Shown: one piece after another, positions 51,025 through 60,529 of the stretch
Layout of the letters: every line of letters starts with the position of its first letter
How positions within the stretch are numbered: the stretch's first letter is position 1
From: Citricoccus sp. K5
GTDB lineage: Bacteria > Actinomycetota > Actinomycetes > Actinomycetales > Micrococcaceae
Assembly (NCBI RefSeq): GCF_902506195.1
Contig: NZ_LR732817.1
Span: 3,641,635-3,705,634, forward strand
DNA: 64,000 nt
Direction: 5' to 3'
Program-made: the position numbers and the translations under genes
The notes under the pieces: model-generated
Database searches by the model: none
What the model was told of the DNA's origin: nothing
Seen by the model: the letters and a program-made list of their open reading frames with translations, nothing else

Positions 51025-54000
51025 TCACCAGGTGTCGATTCGACGCCGCTGAGCGGGCTCGTCCGAGCAGTCGGCGGTGGCGGTCAGGACATGGGTGATC
51101 CACGAGCGTGTTTCGGCGGGGTCGATGACGTCGTCGATCTCGAAGACGGAGGCCGCGTTGATCGCTTGTCCGCGCTGTCGGTACTCCTCGGTGAGGCGGC
51201 GGAGTTCCGCATCGCGTTCCGATCCGGTGGGGATGGCCTGTAGCTCCTTCCGGTAGCCCAGGCGGGCGGCGCCCTCGGGTCCCATGGCGCCGATGTCCCC
51301 GGTGGGCCAGGCCACGATGGCGTCCGGGGTGCGGAAGCTCCCTCCGGCCATAGCCTGTCCGCCCAGTCCGTATGATCGCCGGATCACCACACAACAGAAG
51401 GGCACCGCGAGGTTGGGTGCGGCCACCAGGAGCCGGCTCACATGGCGCACCGTGGCGCGGGTCTCGGACTCGGGGCCCACCATGAACCCCGGGGTGTCGC
51501 ACAGGCTAAGGACGGGGAGATCGTGGGCGTCGCACAGCTGGAGGAACCGGGCCATCTTGTCTGCCGCGTCGCTGTCGATGGCGCCGCCGTTCACCCGACC
51601 ATCATTGGCGATGATCCCCACGGGACGGCCCTCGATTCTCCCCAGGATCGTGAGGGCGGCGCGTCCGAATCCGGCACGCAGTTCCAGGGTGGAGTCCTCG
51701 TCACAGAGCACCTCGATGAGCCGGCGGATGTCGAAGGAGCGCCGCGGCTGCTCGGGCACCAGGTCCCTCAGCAACCGCTGGTCGGCACTGGACCACCTTG
51801 TCGAGGGACCTTGGAAGTAGCCCAGGTACTTCCTGGCCGTCCTGGCTGCTTCCCGCTCGTCCTGGACGAGGACATCCACCACGCCGTTGGGCACCTGAAC
51901 GGAGACGGGGCCGATCTCCTCTGCGGTGAAACTGCCCAGCCCCCCGCCTTCGATCATGGCCGGTCCTCCCAGGCCGATGTTGGCATCCTTGGTGGCGATG
52001 ATGACGTCACAGGCGCCCAGCATGGCGGCGTTGCCGGCGAAGCATCGCCCCGAGGCGATGCCCACGGTCGGGACCAGTCCGTTCAGCCGTCCTAGGGCCG
52101 TGAAGGTTCCCAGGTCCATACCGGTGGCTCGCGCCTGGTTGTCCGTGTCCCCGGGGCGCCCGCCACCGCCTTCGGCGAAGATCACCACGGGGGTGCCCCG
52201 GCGTCGGGCGAGGTCGAGTATCCGCTCGGCCTTCCGGTGGCTTTGCATCCCCTGCGTCCCGGCCAGCACCGTGTAGTCGTAGGCCAGCGCGGTCACCGGG
52301 ACAGGGTCCCGACCGGCAGTGGCGCCCACCGAGCCGACGGCCGTGACCAGCCCATCGGCAGGAGTGTGGGTTTCCAGGTCCTCCTGTGAACGGCGGGCCC
52401 GCTGGGCAGCGACCACGAGCGAACCGTACTCGTGGAAGGCGCCGTCGTCGAAGAGCTCGGCGAGGTTCTCCCGGGCCGTCCGTTTGCCGAGGCTGTGGCG
52501 TTTCGCCACGGCCTCGGGCCGGTTGCCGTCCGTGGTCCGGGCCCGGCGGGCGAACAGGTTCTGAAGATCATCCCGCGTGCCGGTGGCGGGAATGGCGGCG
52601 GGAACCTCCGGCTGCTCAATGGCTTCAACCCCACGTGATTCGACGGTCAGGAGATGCTGTCCTTCCCGGACCGAGCTGCCGGGGAGGACTTGAACGTCGC
52701 ACACCGTCCCGTGGGCTGGTGAGGGGATCTCCTGCTCCATCTTCATGGATTCCAGGACCATCAGGGGCTGTCCCCGACGCACCCGAGCACCGGGGACCGT
52801 GAGCACGGAGACCACCGTGGCCTGGGTCGGGGAGGCCACGGTAATCCTCTCCCCCTGGTCGACATCGTCCTGGACTGGGGCCAGCAGGGCATCGAGAAAA
52901 TCGGACGTCGTGGTACCGCAGCGCACCTCCTCCATGGACAGGAGGCGGTCCAGGAGGGGGAGGTTGGTGTGGGGCCCCTCGATGCGGAAACCGGTCAAGA
53001 CCTCTCGAAGTTCGTCCATGACCTCATGCAGGGACGAACCCTCACGGTGCACGATGACCTTGCCCAGCAAGGGGTCGTAAACGCGGTTGACATCCATGCC
53101 CTCAAAACCGTGCGTCTCCACCCGGATCCCCGGACCCGAGGGGGCCTCGAAACGGCTCACCCGGTCGGGGCCCCCGGGCTCCACAGTGACCCGGGCCTCG
53201 ACCGCGGTCCCGCGAACGGTGACGGTGTCCGCGGGGTCCAGACCGCACTCGGCCAAGGAGGCGCCGGCGGAAATCCGTAATTGGGTGCGCACCAGGTCAA
53301 CGCCCGTCACCTCTTCAGTGATGCCGTGCTCCACCTGCAACCGCGGATTGGCCTCGATGAAGAAGTAGGCCCCGGGCTTGTCGAGGTCGACGAGGAACTC
53401 GACCGTGCCCAGGCCGCGGTACCCCACCGCGCGGCAGAGCTCCACGGCCGAGGCCTGCATCGCAGTGCGCAGATCCTCGGTGAGGAAGGGGGCCGGAGCG
53501 ATTTCGATCATTTTCTGGTGCCGGCGCTGGATGCTGCAGTCGCGGTCCCCGAGGTGCACCACGTTCGAGCCGTCTCCCACGACCTGCACCTCCACGTGGC
53601 GTGCCCGGGGCACATAGCGCTCCACGTAGACGTAGGGTCGACCGAAACTTCGTGCGGCCTCCGACCGGCACCGTTCCAGGGCTGAGGGTAGATCCGCCGG
53701 CTCCTGCACGATGCGCATGCCTCGTCCGCCCCCGCCGGCCACGGCCTTGACGATGACCGGCGCCCCGTCCAACGAGGCCATGAACTGTTCAGCCTCCTCC
53801 ACGCGTGCCACCACTGCGGTCGCGGGCAACACCGGCACCTGCACCCGCGCGGCGAGTCCGCGGGCGGTGCCCTTGTCCCCAAGAAGGTCGAGGACCTCTG
53901 GGTCGGGTCCCACGAAGGCCAGGCCCGCCTCGGCGCAGCTGCGGGCGAACAGCGGGTTCTCGCTGAGGAATCCGTAACCCGGATGCACCAGATCGCACTG

Positions 54001-54213
54001 AGCGTCCAGGCCTGCCTGCAGCACGGCGTCGATGTCGAGATAGGCGGCCACTCCAGCGGCACCCAGCGACCGTGCCTCATCGGCGGCGCCAACGTGGGCC
54101 GAATCTGCATCGTCGGTGGCGTAGACGGCCACGGTGCGCAGGCCCAGGCCGTGGGCTGCGCGGATGATGCGCAGGGCCACCTCTCCCCGGTTGGCGATCA
54201 GAACTGCGGGCAT
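51025..54213 (-). CDS. Single-chain biotin-dependent acyl-CoA carboxylase (BC-BCCP-CT)
   Basis: This 1062-residue protein carries all the functions of an acyl-CoA carboxylase. It has a biotin carboxylase (about 1-450; AVAGGGGRGMRIV ATP grasp, FIEANPRLQVEH), a biotin carrier domain with biotinyl K491 in LESMKMEQ, and a carboxyltransferase (about 545-1062; KRTARENLAELFDDGAFHEY, GDTDNQARATGMDLG, GGPAMIEGGGLGSFTAEEIG). Most bacteria split these over two or three chains. This order matches the single-chain long-chain acyl-CoA carboxylases of mycobacteria. The ATG at 54213 has AAGGAGGCGGGT. It is third after enoyl-CoA hydratase and acyl-CoA synthetase. Confidence 0.92.
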   Translation of the reverse strand: MPAVLIANRGEVALRIIRAAHGLGLRTVAVYATDDADSAHVGAADEARSLGAAGVAAYLDIDAVLQAGLDAQCDLVHPGYGFLSENPLFARSCAEAGLAFVGPDPEVLDLLGDKGTARGLAARVQVPVLPATAVVARVEEAEQFMASLDGAPVIVKAVAGGGGRGMRIVQEPADLPSALERCRSEAARSFGRPYVYVERYVPRARHVEVQVVGDGSNVVHLGDRDCSIQRRHQKMIEIAPAPFLTEDLRTAMQASAVELCRAVGYRGLGTVEFLVDLDKPGAYFFIEANPRLQVEHGITEEVTGVDLVRTQLRISAGASLAECGLDPADTVTVRGTAVEARVTVEPGGPDRVSRFEAPSGPGIRVETHGFEGMDVNRVYDPLLGKVIVHREGSSLHEVMDELREVLTGFRIEGPHTNLPLLDRLLSMEEVRCGTTTSDFLDALLAPVQDDVDQGERITVASPTQATVVSVLTVPGARVRRGQPLMVLESMKMEQEIPSPAHGTVCDVQVLPGSSVREGQHLLTVESRGVEAIEQPEVPAAIPATGTRDDLQNLFARRARTTDGNRPEAVAKRHSLGKRTARENLAELFDDGAFHEYGSLVVAAQRARRSQEDLETHTPADGLVTAVGSVGATAGRDPVPVTALAYDYTVLAGTQGMQSHRKAERILDLARRRGTPVVIFAEGGGGRPGDTDNQARATGMDLGTFTALGRLNGLVPTVGIASGRCFAGNAAMLGACDVIIATKDANIGLGGPAMIEGGGLGSFTAEEIGPVSVQVPNGVVDVLVQDEREAARTARKYLGYFQGPSTRWSSADQRLLRDLVPEQPRRSFDIRRLIEVLCDEDSTLELRAGFGRAALTILGRIEGRPVGIIANDGRVNGGAIDSDAADKMARFLQLCDAHDLPVLSLCDTPGFMVGPESETRATVRHVSRLLVAAPNLAVPFCCVVIRRSYGLGGQAMAGGSFRTPDAIVAWPTGDIGAMGPEGAARLGYRKELQAIPTGSERDAELRRLTEEYRQRGQAINAASVFEIDDVIDPAETRSWITHVLTATADCSDEPAQRRRIDTW

Positions 54214-54257
54214 ACCCGCCTCCTTCTGGTCGGACGGGGTGAGAGTCCCGTCCGGCT

Positions 54258-55856
54258 TCACTTGAGTTCGCGCGCGAGGACCCGCCCGCTTCCGGTGCGG
54301 GGGAACTCTGCGTGCACGCGCACCAGATCGGGGACCCCCCGCTTGCCCAGGTGCTCCCGGCACCATGCCAGGAAACCGTTTTCGGACCAGGCGGCGCCGG
54401 GGATGACGTGGGCCACAACGACGGCGTCCAAGGTGGGATCCTCTTGGGCGGTGATGGCGACATCGTTGACCAGCGGGCAGGCCTGTAGGTCCAGCTCCAG
54501 GGCGTAGGTCGAGAGATTCTCCCCGCCCCGCCGGATGATGTGCATCGCCCGGCCCCGGAACTCGAACCGTCCGTCGGAACGTCTCACCATGACGTCGCCG
54601 GTCCGCAGCCAGCAACCGTCAACGATGGTGCGCCCCGTTTCCTGAGGATCTGCGTGGTAGCCGAGCATCAGGGTCTCTCCCGGGATGCCTCGAACCCACA
54701 GCTCGCCCGGCTCCCCGTCCCGGGCATCGCTTCCGTCTTGAGCAACCAGCCGGACTTCGTCCACGCCGAGGAAGGGACGGCCGATAGTTGCGCGGTCGTC
54801 CGTCTCCCAGACCGCCCCGCCGAGCACACCGGTGACGGATTCCGTTTGGCCGTAGATCTGTCGGGTCTGCACGCCGGGGACCAGTTCATCCCACGCGTCC
54901 CAGTCGCTGCGGCTGAGATTCATCCCGTACTGGATCAGACGCAACTGGCCGGGATCGACCGGGCCTGCCGCGTCCATGGCCTTGTGCAGAGCCATCCGCA
55001 TGGGCGGAGCCACCATGGAGCTGACGGTGCTCCCGGTCCAGCGGGCGGCGGAGAAGTAATGGGTCGCGCTGAACCGGGGAACGACGCTGATCGACCCACC
55101 GGTCACTAGGGGCGGAGCACACAGGTAGAGCTGGGCGTTCGTGTGGAAGAAGGGGGAGCACAGATAGTGCCGATCCTCGGAGGTGAAGCCCGAGTTCCGT
55201 GCCATCCGTTCACCCGACATCACATAATTGCGGTGAGTGAGTTCAACCAGCTTCTGGCGTCCACTGGTCCCTGAGGTCGGCAACCGTCCGGCAATCATCT
55301 CCGCCGTCGGGTCCTGCAATGGGAGCGTCCCCAGGCGATGGTCGGCCAGGGCCCCCGTCGGGTCCCAGAGGGCCTCTTCCGGAGTGACCACGAGTTCGGT
55401 GGGGACCCCCGTACGTCGGATGGCCTCGGCGATGATGGGGCCATTGGCGGTTGAGGCGATGGCGAGAAGCGGCTGGGTGGCGACGAGAACTCTCTCGAAG
55501 GCCAGCCGGCCAGCGTCGGGATCCATCACCTGGACGATGCCCCCGTTTCCGGGGACGGCCAACCACAGCGATATCAGCAGTGGACAGTTGGGCAGGGCTA
55601 CGAAGGTGCCCGCCTGGTCGCTGATGCCTGCCGTTGCTAGGCGTCGCCGTAGCACATCGACCGTCTCGGCGAGGCCCTGCCAGGCCATGCGTCCGTAGGT
55701 AGCCGGTTGCGCGACGTCGCGCAGGAAGACCAGGGCGTCCTGGCTGGCGCGCTGGGTCGACCAATGCTCCAGGTGCTGCAGCAAAGTGCGGCCCGAGGTC
55801 AGGTCGTAAGCCCGCGCAGCGGTGGGCGCGACAGCTCCAGGTGCGTGTTTTGTCAT
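54258..55856 (-). CDS. Acyl-CoA synthetase (AMP-forming)
   Basis: This 532-residue ANL-superfamily enzyme has the P-loop LPTSGTSGRQKLVELTHRNY, QIYGQTESVTGVLGG, GELWVRGIPG, WLRTGDVMVRR and the C-terminal RAMHIIRRGGENLS. The last catalytic Lys is expected near SGRVLARELK. It activates a carboxylic acid as acyl-CoA. Its start overlaps the enoyl-CoA hydratase stop by 4 bp. Carboxylic acid identity is unknown. Confidence 0.9.
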   Translation of the reverse strand: MTKHAPGAVAPTAARAYDLTSGRTLLQHLEHWSTQRASQDALVFLRDVAQPATYGRMAWQGLAETVDVLRRRLATAGISDQAGTFVALPNCPLLISLWLAVPGNGGIVQVMDPDAGRLAFERVLVATQPLLAIASTANGPIIAEAIRRTGVPTELVVTPEEALWDPTGALADHRLGTLPLQDPTAEMIAGRLPTSGTSGRQKLVELTHRNYVMSGERMARNSGFTSEDRHYLCSPFFHTNAQLYLCAPPLVTGGSISVVPRFSATHYFSAARWTGSTVSSMVAPPMRMALHKAMDAAGPVDPGQLRLIQYGMNLSRSDWDAWDELVPGVQTRQIYGQTESVTGVLGGAVWETDDRATIGRPFLGVDEVRLVAQDGSDARDGEPGELWVRGIPGETLMLGYHADPQETGRTIVDGCWLRTGDVMVRRSDGRFEFRGRAMHIIRRGGENLSTYALELDLQACPLVNDVAITAQEDPTLDAVVVAHVIPGAAWSENGFLAWCREHLGKRGVPDLVRVHAEFPRTGSGRVLARELK

Positions 55857-56689
55857 GTCAACGGCCTTCCAGCACGTGCGATCTCCGTCGTCGATGGACC
55901 TCTGAACGACGCGATGACCGGCTTGAGACCTTCTTGGCCGATGCGTTCCCGTAGCTCCAGGACCGAGGGAGACAGATGCAGCAGGGCGTCCATCTCGCTC
56001 ACCGAGGAGGCAGCCTGTCGCACCCCCATGGCTTCCATGGCCCGGTTGATCGAGAGCTTCTTGATGGCCAGCACCTCGGAAGGAACCTGCGCGATCCGCT
56101 CGGCCAGGGCCCGTACCGTCTCGAGCAACTGCTGCTCAGGCACGGCATGATTGGCCCAGCCCCACTCCACGGCGGTGCGGCCGTCGATATGGTTGCCTGC
56201 CACGAAGGCAAGTTCCTTGGCGCGCTTGGGTCCCACGAGCGGCGCCCACGTAGGGGCGATGTACCCGCCGCCGATGGCGATGGAGGGTTCGCCGATTCGA
56301 GCGTCTTCGGCCACGATGGTGATGTCGGAGTAGACGCACATCTGGGTTGCTCCGGCCAGGCAGTACCCGTGCACGGCGGTAATCACGGGTTTCGGGTGGT
56401 CCCAGATCGCCAGCCACCGCTCCAGGTTCTTCTGCAGCCGGGCTCGATCAGCCACCGGGTCGGCCGCTTTAGGCGTGCCCACCTGGCCGATGTCGAAGCC
56501 GGCGGAGAACCCCTTGCCCTCGCCGCGGATCGCCAGCACGGGTCCGCCTTCTTCACGCAGTCGTTCGAGTGCCGCGCTGAATTCCTCCAGCATCTCCTGA
56601 CTCATGGAATTTGCCTGATCGGGGCGGTCCAACACGATCCATGTCAGCGGACCCTCATGTTCGATCCGGATGTGCGTCCCAGTGCTCAT
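55853..56689 (-). CDS. Enoyl-CoA hydratase/isomerase-family protein
   Basis: This 278-residue crotonase-fold protein has LAIRGEGKGFSAGFDIGQVG, TAVHGYCLAGATQMCVYSDI and RIGEPSIAIGGGYIAPTWAP. It is first in the minus-strand operon with the acyl-CoA synthetase and carboxylase. The GTCAAC palindromes at 56803-56843 lie 114 bp upstream. Its oxyanion and Glu positions resemble hydratases more than ring-cleaving members. Confidence 0.9.
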   Translation of the reverse strand: MSTGTHIRIEHEGPLTWIVLDRPDQANSMSQEMLEEFSAALERLREEGGPVLAIRGEGKGFSAGFDIGQVGTPKAADPVADRARLQKNLERWLAIWDHPKPVITAVHGYCLAGATQMCVYSDITIVAEDARIGEPSIAIGGGYIAPTWAPLVGPKRAKELAFVAGNHIDGRTAVEWGWANHAVPEQQLLETVRALAERIAQVPSEVLAIKKLSINRAMEAMGVRQAASSVSEMDALLHLSPSVLELRERIGQEGLKPVIASFRGPSTTEIARAGRPLT

Positions 56690-56802
56690 TTCGCTTGCTC
56701 CAGTGCTCCGGCCACGTGTCTGGCATTCGGATTAGGCCGGCGGTCATACTCGCCGGCGCTTGATTGATCTGGTGGCCCAGCCTATGGAGCCGAACCAAGG
56801 GC

Positions 56803-56843
56803 GTCAACCCTAATGTTGACGCCACGTCAACTCATACGTTGAC
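56803..56843. promoter_or_regulatory. Two GTCAAC-N6-GTTGAC operators in the divergent promoter
   Basis: GTCAAC-CCTAAT-GTTGAC (56803-56820) and GTCAAC-TCATAC-GTTGAC (56826-56843) are perfect palindromes spaced by 5 bp. They lie between the minus-strand hydratase operon and the plus-strand synthetase operon, which ends in a TetR gene. The same motif occurs at 60484-60501 and 62239-62256. TetR binding is inferred. Confidence 0.82.
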
Positions 56844-56890
56844 GACAAGCGTGACCCATGTCATAGTAAATTCTGTGAAGGAGGCTCGCC

Positions 56891-58555
56891 ATGAATGATG
56901 ATGAAGAACTCGCCATGTGGAGTGAGGTAATGCCCCTAGGTGATCTGCTGGTGCGTTCCGCCCACCAGGCACCCGATCGTGATGCGCTGGTCCTGCCCGG
57001 GCAGCGTTACACGCATGCAGAGCTGTTCGCCCGGGCGGTCGGGGTGGCCCGCAGCCTGTTGTCTCTGGGGGTGCGCCGCGGGGACCACGTGGGGATCCTG
57101 GGCCACAACGGCATCGAATTCATCGAGAGCGTCTTCGGGGTTGCTCTGATGGGGGGAGTGGCCGTTCCTGTCAATGCTCGGCATCGGACCGATGAGCTCG
57201 ACCACATCGCCGAGAACGCCGATCTGGTCGGTTTCCTTACGCTCGGCTCATCCCCCGGGGCCTATCTGGACTTCCCGAATGTCCTGGCCCAGGCCTTGGA
57301 CGGCCTGGATGCACAAACCGATGTGCAGAGTCTGCGTCTCCCCCGCCATCCTCGGTTGAGGTTCGTCGTCGCCATGAACGGTGAGGCCGGACCGGGCCTG
57401 ATGAGCCGGAGTGAGTTCGACGAGTTTGCGGGACGGACCGACTTGATGCAGGTCCACCGCTCCCGGGCCTCCGTGCGCGTCCGAGACGCCGCGATGCTGC
57501 TCTACACCTCCGGCACCACGGCCCACCCCAAGGGGTGCGTCCTCAGCCATGAGGCGCTCACGCGGGGTGCTGTGCACCGTGCTCGCCATCGCTACGGCGC
57601 CGGTGGCCCTGACGTTACCTGGGGCGCTGGCCCCCTCTACCACATCGGAAGCCTGAGTCCCTTCCTCGGCTCGATCGGCGCCTGCGGCACTTACGTCACG
57701 GACACGTATTTTGATGTCGACCGGGCGGTCGACCTCATGGCACAAGAGGGAGTCACGGTGGCGTTCCCGTGGTTTCCGGCCATCATGCAACCCATGCTGG
57801 ATCACCCGCGGTTCGACGCCCGGGCGCTGCCGCACCTGCGGTCCATCCTCGTCATCGGCCCCCGCCCCCTCATCGAACAAGTGCAACAAACCTTTCCACA
57901 CGCCGAGATGCTCGCGGCGTGCGGTATGACCGAGGCAGCTGGGATCTACGCACTCAGCGATCGGCTGGAGAGCGTTGAGGAACGCTCGGAAGCTCAAGGC
58001 AAGGCGGTCCCCGGTATTGAGCTGCGCATTGTGGACATCGCCACCGGTGAAGACCTTCCCGACGGGCAGATGGGAGAGATGCTGATCCGCGGATACTGCG
58101 TGATGACGGAGTACTACCGCGACCCCGCCAAGACGGCCGAAACCCTCAGCGCGGATGGGTGGTTACGCACCGGAGACCTCTACAGCCGCACCCCTGACGG
58201 GAGAGTGGTGTTCCACGGTCGCCTCAAGGACATGCTCAAGATCGGTGGCGAGAACGTGGCCACTATCGAGATCGAGTCCTTCCTATGTCGCCACCCCGCA
58301 GTCCGCATGGCCTCCGTGGTGGGGCGCCCGGACAGTCGCCTGGATGAAGTGGCGGTCGCCTTCGTGGAAGTGGAGCCAGGTCAGCACCTCACAGAAGACG
58401 AACTTCTCGATTTCTGCCGAGGAAAGATCTCCAGCTACAAGATCCCCGCCGAAGTGCACTTCCTCGGAAGTGAGGAGTGGCCGATGTCGACCACCAAGAT
58501 CAACAAGCGAGGATTGCGCGCCCGCCTGGAAGACTCCAAGGTCGGTTCCGCATGA
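56891..58555 (+). CDS. Acyl-CoA synthetase (AMP-forming)
   Basis: This 554-residue ANL enzyme has AMLLYTSGTTAHPKGCVLSH, AACGMTEAAGIYALSDRLES, GEMLIRGYCVMTEYY, WLRTGDLYSRTPDGRVVFHG and RLKDMLKIGGENVATIEIES. The final Lys lies in MSTTKINKRGLR. The ATG has AAGGAGGCTCGCC. It is divergent from the other synthetase and is only distantly alike, so the cluster can activate at least two different acids or two chain lengths. Confidence 0.92.
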   Translation: MNDDEELAMWSEVMPLGDLLVRSAHQAPDRDALVLPGQRYTHAELFARAVGVARSLLSLGVRRGDHVGILGHNGIEFIESVFGVALMGGVAVPVNARHRTDELDHIAENADLVGFLTLGSSPGAYLDFPNVLAQALDGLDAQTDVQSLRLPRHPRLRFVVAMNGEAGPGLMSRSEFDEFAGRTDLMQVHRSRASVRVRDAAMLLYTSGTTAHPKGCVLSHEALTRGAVHRARHRYGAGGPDVTWGAGPLYHIGSLSPFLGSIGACGTYVTDTYFDVDRAVDLMAQEGVTVAFPWFPAIMQPMLDHPRFDARALPHLRSILVIGPRPLIEQVQQTFPHAEMLAACGMTEAAGIYALSDRLESVEERSEAQGKAVPGIELRIVDIATGEDLPDGQMGEMLIRGYCVMTEYYRDPAKTAETLSADGWLRTGDLYSRTPDGRVVFHGRLKDMLKIGGENVATIEIESFLCRHPAVRMASVVGRPDSRLDEVAVAFVEVEPGQHLTEDELLDFCRGKISSYKIPAEVHFLGSEEWPMSTTKINKRGLRARLEDSKVGSA

Positions 58556-59277
58556 GTCCTGGACTTAGTCTCGAGCAGCTCAGGGAAGACGCGGAGTTCC
58601 TGCTGCAGGGGGCACCCCCCGGCAGTCCCCTGCCGCCACTGACGGCGGCATTCATCCAGTACGCCACGAGGGTGTCCGTGTCCGTGCTGGATGTGGACGC
58701 GGCCCGACCCTTCGCCGAGGAGTGCCTGGACCACGGGGCCACGCCCGAACAGCTGCACGAAGTGCTCACATTGGTGGCCGGCCTGGGAGTGCACTCCTTC
58801 ATGGAAGGCTCCCAAAGTCTGGTCGAGCTCGCTCAGGAACGGGGGATCCATCCGGCCACCGAGGCTCAGGCTGCTAGCGAACTGGTGGAGACGTGGACGG
58901 GGGGAGGGGCCTACTGGGAAACCTTTGACGGGTACGTTCCCGGGTTCCTGGACGCGCTGGCCCAGAGTTCACCCTCGGCACTGGAAGGCTTCATGATGAT
59001 TGGAGCCCTCCCAGGGAAGACCCGCACCGTTCCTGCCGTGACCAAGGAGCTGATCTCCATCGCCGTGGACGCCATGCCCATGCACCGGTACATGCCGGGA
59101 TTGGCCCTGCACGTTCACAACGCTCTTGAACTAGGGGCTGGATCCACGGAGATTCTCTCAGCCATCGACCTGGCTAAGGCAACTCCGGGCCACCGGGGCG
59201 TCCCGGCCCGCGGCGCCGCGGCGGCTATGACTCAGCGCCCCTCCACCGCTGCTCAAGCGGCCATAACGAACAGGTAG
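58552..59277 (+). CDS. Carboxymuconolactone decarboxylase (AhpD-like)-family protein
   Basis: This 241-residue protein has two helical CMD-type halves: CLDHGATPEQLHEVLTLVAG in the first and KELISIAVDAMPMHRYMPGL, HVHNALELGAGSTEILSAID in the second. The AhpD CxxC is not present. The ATG overlaps the synthetase stop by 4 bp. Family members are decarboxylases, hydrolases or peroxidase partners; the reaction here is unknown. Confidence 0.82.
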   Translation: MSPGLSLEQLREDAEFLLQGAPPGSPLPPLTAAFIQYATRVSVSVLDVDAARPFAEECLDHGATPEQLHEVLTLVAGLGVHSFMEGSQSLVELAQERGIHPATEAQAASELVETWTGGGAYWETFDGYVPGFLDALAQSSPSALEGFMMIGALPGKTRTVPAVTKELISIAVDAMPMHRYMPGLALHVHNALELGAGSTEILSAIDLAKATPGHRGVPARGAAAAMTQRPSTAAQAAITNR

Positions 59278-59288
59278 TATCGAAATCT

Positions 59289-59987
59289 ATGTCGAAGACA
59301 GCAACCCGGGCGGCCAGCAGCGGAATGAGCCAGAGGCGAGAGCTGGCCATCAAGGAAGGCAACTCTGCCTACCTCAAGAAGCGTGCCGAACTCCTTAGGA
59401 CGGCTGCCGAGGTCTTCAATGAGCAAGGGTACGAGTCCACGACCCTGAATGACGTCGCCGATAGGTTCGGCACTGACAGGGCCAGCCTTTACTATTACGT
59501 GGCCAGTAAGGAAGAGCTCTTTCAGGAGGTCTTCCAGAGCTCGGTGCAGGGAGTTCTCGAGGACAACCTCAGGGAAGCTCAACGAATTGAACGCCTTGAC
59601 GTCACCGCTCGAGAGAAGCTTTCCCTGCTTCTCCAAGTGCAGTTGAACTCCTATGCAGAGAACTATCCTTATGTGTATATATACATAAGCGAGGACATGG
59701 GGAAAGTGGCTTTTCAGTCAACCCCCTGGGCCCAGGACATGCTGGCGAAAACCAGGGCCTTCACGTCAATAGTCCGGCAGATCTTGGAGAACGGCGTCGA
59801 GGAGGGGGAATTCCGTTCGGACGTCCCCCCCGCGCTGATGTCTCGAGGGTTCTTCGGCATGATCAACTGGACTCACCGGTGGTTCAATCCCAAGACCGGT
59901 GCATACTCTGCCGAACAAGTAGCACGGGGCTTCTCGCAGATCTTCTTCGACGGCGTCGCTCCCCGCCCCGGCGACAGCCCGGCGTAG
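59289..59987 (+). CDS. TetR-family regulator of the catabolic cluster
   Basis: This 232-residue regulator has a TetR helix-turn-helix: KKRAELLRTAAEVFNEQGYE, STTLNDVADRFGTDRASLYY, YVASKEELFQEVF. The C-terminal ligand domain is aromatic-rich (SYAENYPYVYIYISEDMG) and has WTHRWFNPKTGAYSAEQVA near its end. It ends the plus-strand run begun at 56891. It is the likely reader of the GTCAAC-N6-GTTGAC sites; an acyl-CoA would be a natural ligand. Confidence 0.9.
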   Translation: MSKTATRAASSGMSQRRELAIKEGNSAYLKKRAELLRTAAEVFNEQGYESTTLNDVADRFGTDRASLYYYVASKEELFQEVFQSSVQGVLEDNLREAQRIERLDVTAREKLSLLLQVQLNSYAENYPYVYIYISEDMGKVAFQSTPWAQDMLAKTRAFTSIVRQILENGVEEGEFRSDVPPALMSRGFFGMINWTHRWFNPKTGAYSAEQVARGFSQIFFDGVAPRPGDSPA

Positions 59988-60445
59988 GAGAGCCCGACCG
60001 CGGCTTGATACCCGGTGCAGGGAGAAGCCCTCAGTGGGGGCACTGAGCGCTTTCGGCGAACAGGGGCATCCGCGTTGAGCCACCTCCGGTGCCCCTGTAG
60101 GGGCCACGCATTACGGGCCGTGCGCGCTTATTGCCCGGCCCCACCCCTCTGCCCCGTGTCGCAGGGGGGCTCGTCTGATTGGCCGGTCTGACAGTTGGGG
60201 CCTGACCGCCAAGCTCACGCCTACCCCTCCCATGAACACCGCAACAGACGCGCTGGCCCGCCTGCGACGCGCCCGACATGGCCACGGCATCGTCCGGTCC
60301 TGCACCCCGGCGGTCAGGTCTCATAGGCACGGGATCCTAGTGTGGCAAGCTGCGGGCCCATTGCCGACTGAGCGATTGCAGCATGCCCGGTCACTGTCGG
60401 GGACCATCTCCGTGGCCGGTCGCCGTCACCGGCTATAGAAAAATC
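59988..60445. other. Intergenic stretch before the IS target repeat
   Basis: Only short uncertain frames are present on both strands. No promoter or hairpin stands out. It may be the remains of the gene order that once joined the TetR gene to the acyl-CoA dehydrogenase. Confidence 0.4.
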
Positions 60446-60529
60446 GAGGGATGACCTCTCGATCCGGCCGCATTTGTCCGCCAGTCAACTAAAGCGTTGA
60501 CAAGATGGCGGTCCGGCATCAGTATGGAA
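60446..60529. repeat. Left copy of the 84-bp direct repeat flanking the IS1634-family element
   Basis: The 84 bases from GAGGGATGACCTCTCG to CAGTATGGAA recur exactly at 62201-62284. They contain the operator GTCAAC-TAAAGC-GTTGAC (60484-60501). IS1634-family elements are known for unusually long target duplications. Confidence 0.9.
60484..60501. promoter_or_regulatory. TetR-type operator, left IS copy
   Basis: GTCAAC-TAAAGC-GTTGAC is a perfect palindrome identical in form to the two sites at 56803-56843. It now lies outside the IS, separated from the gene it probably served. Confidence 0.75.
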
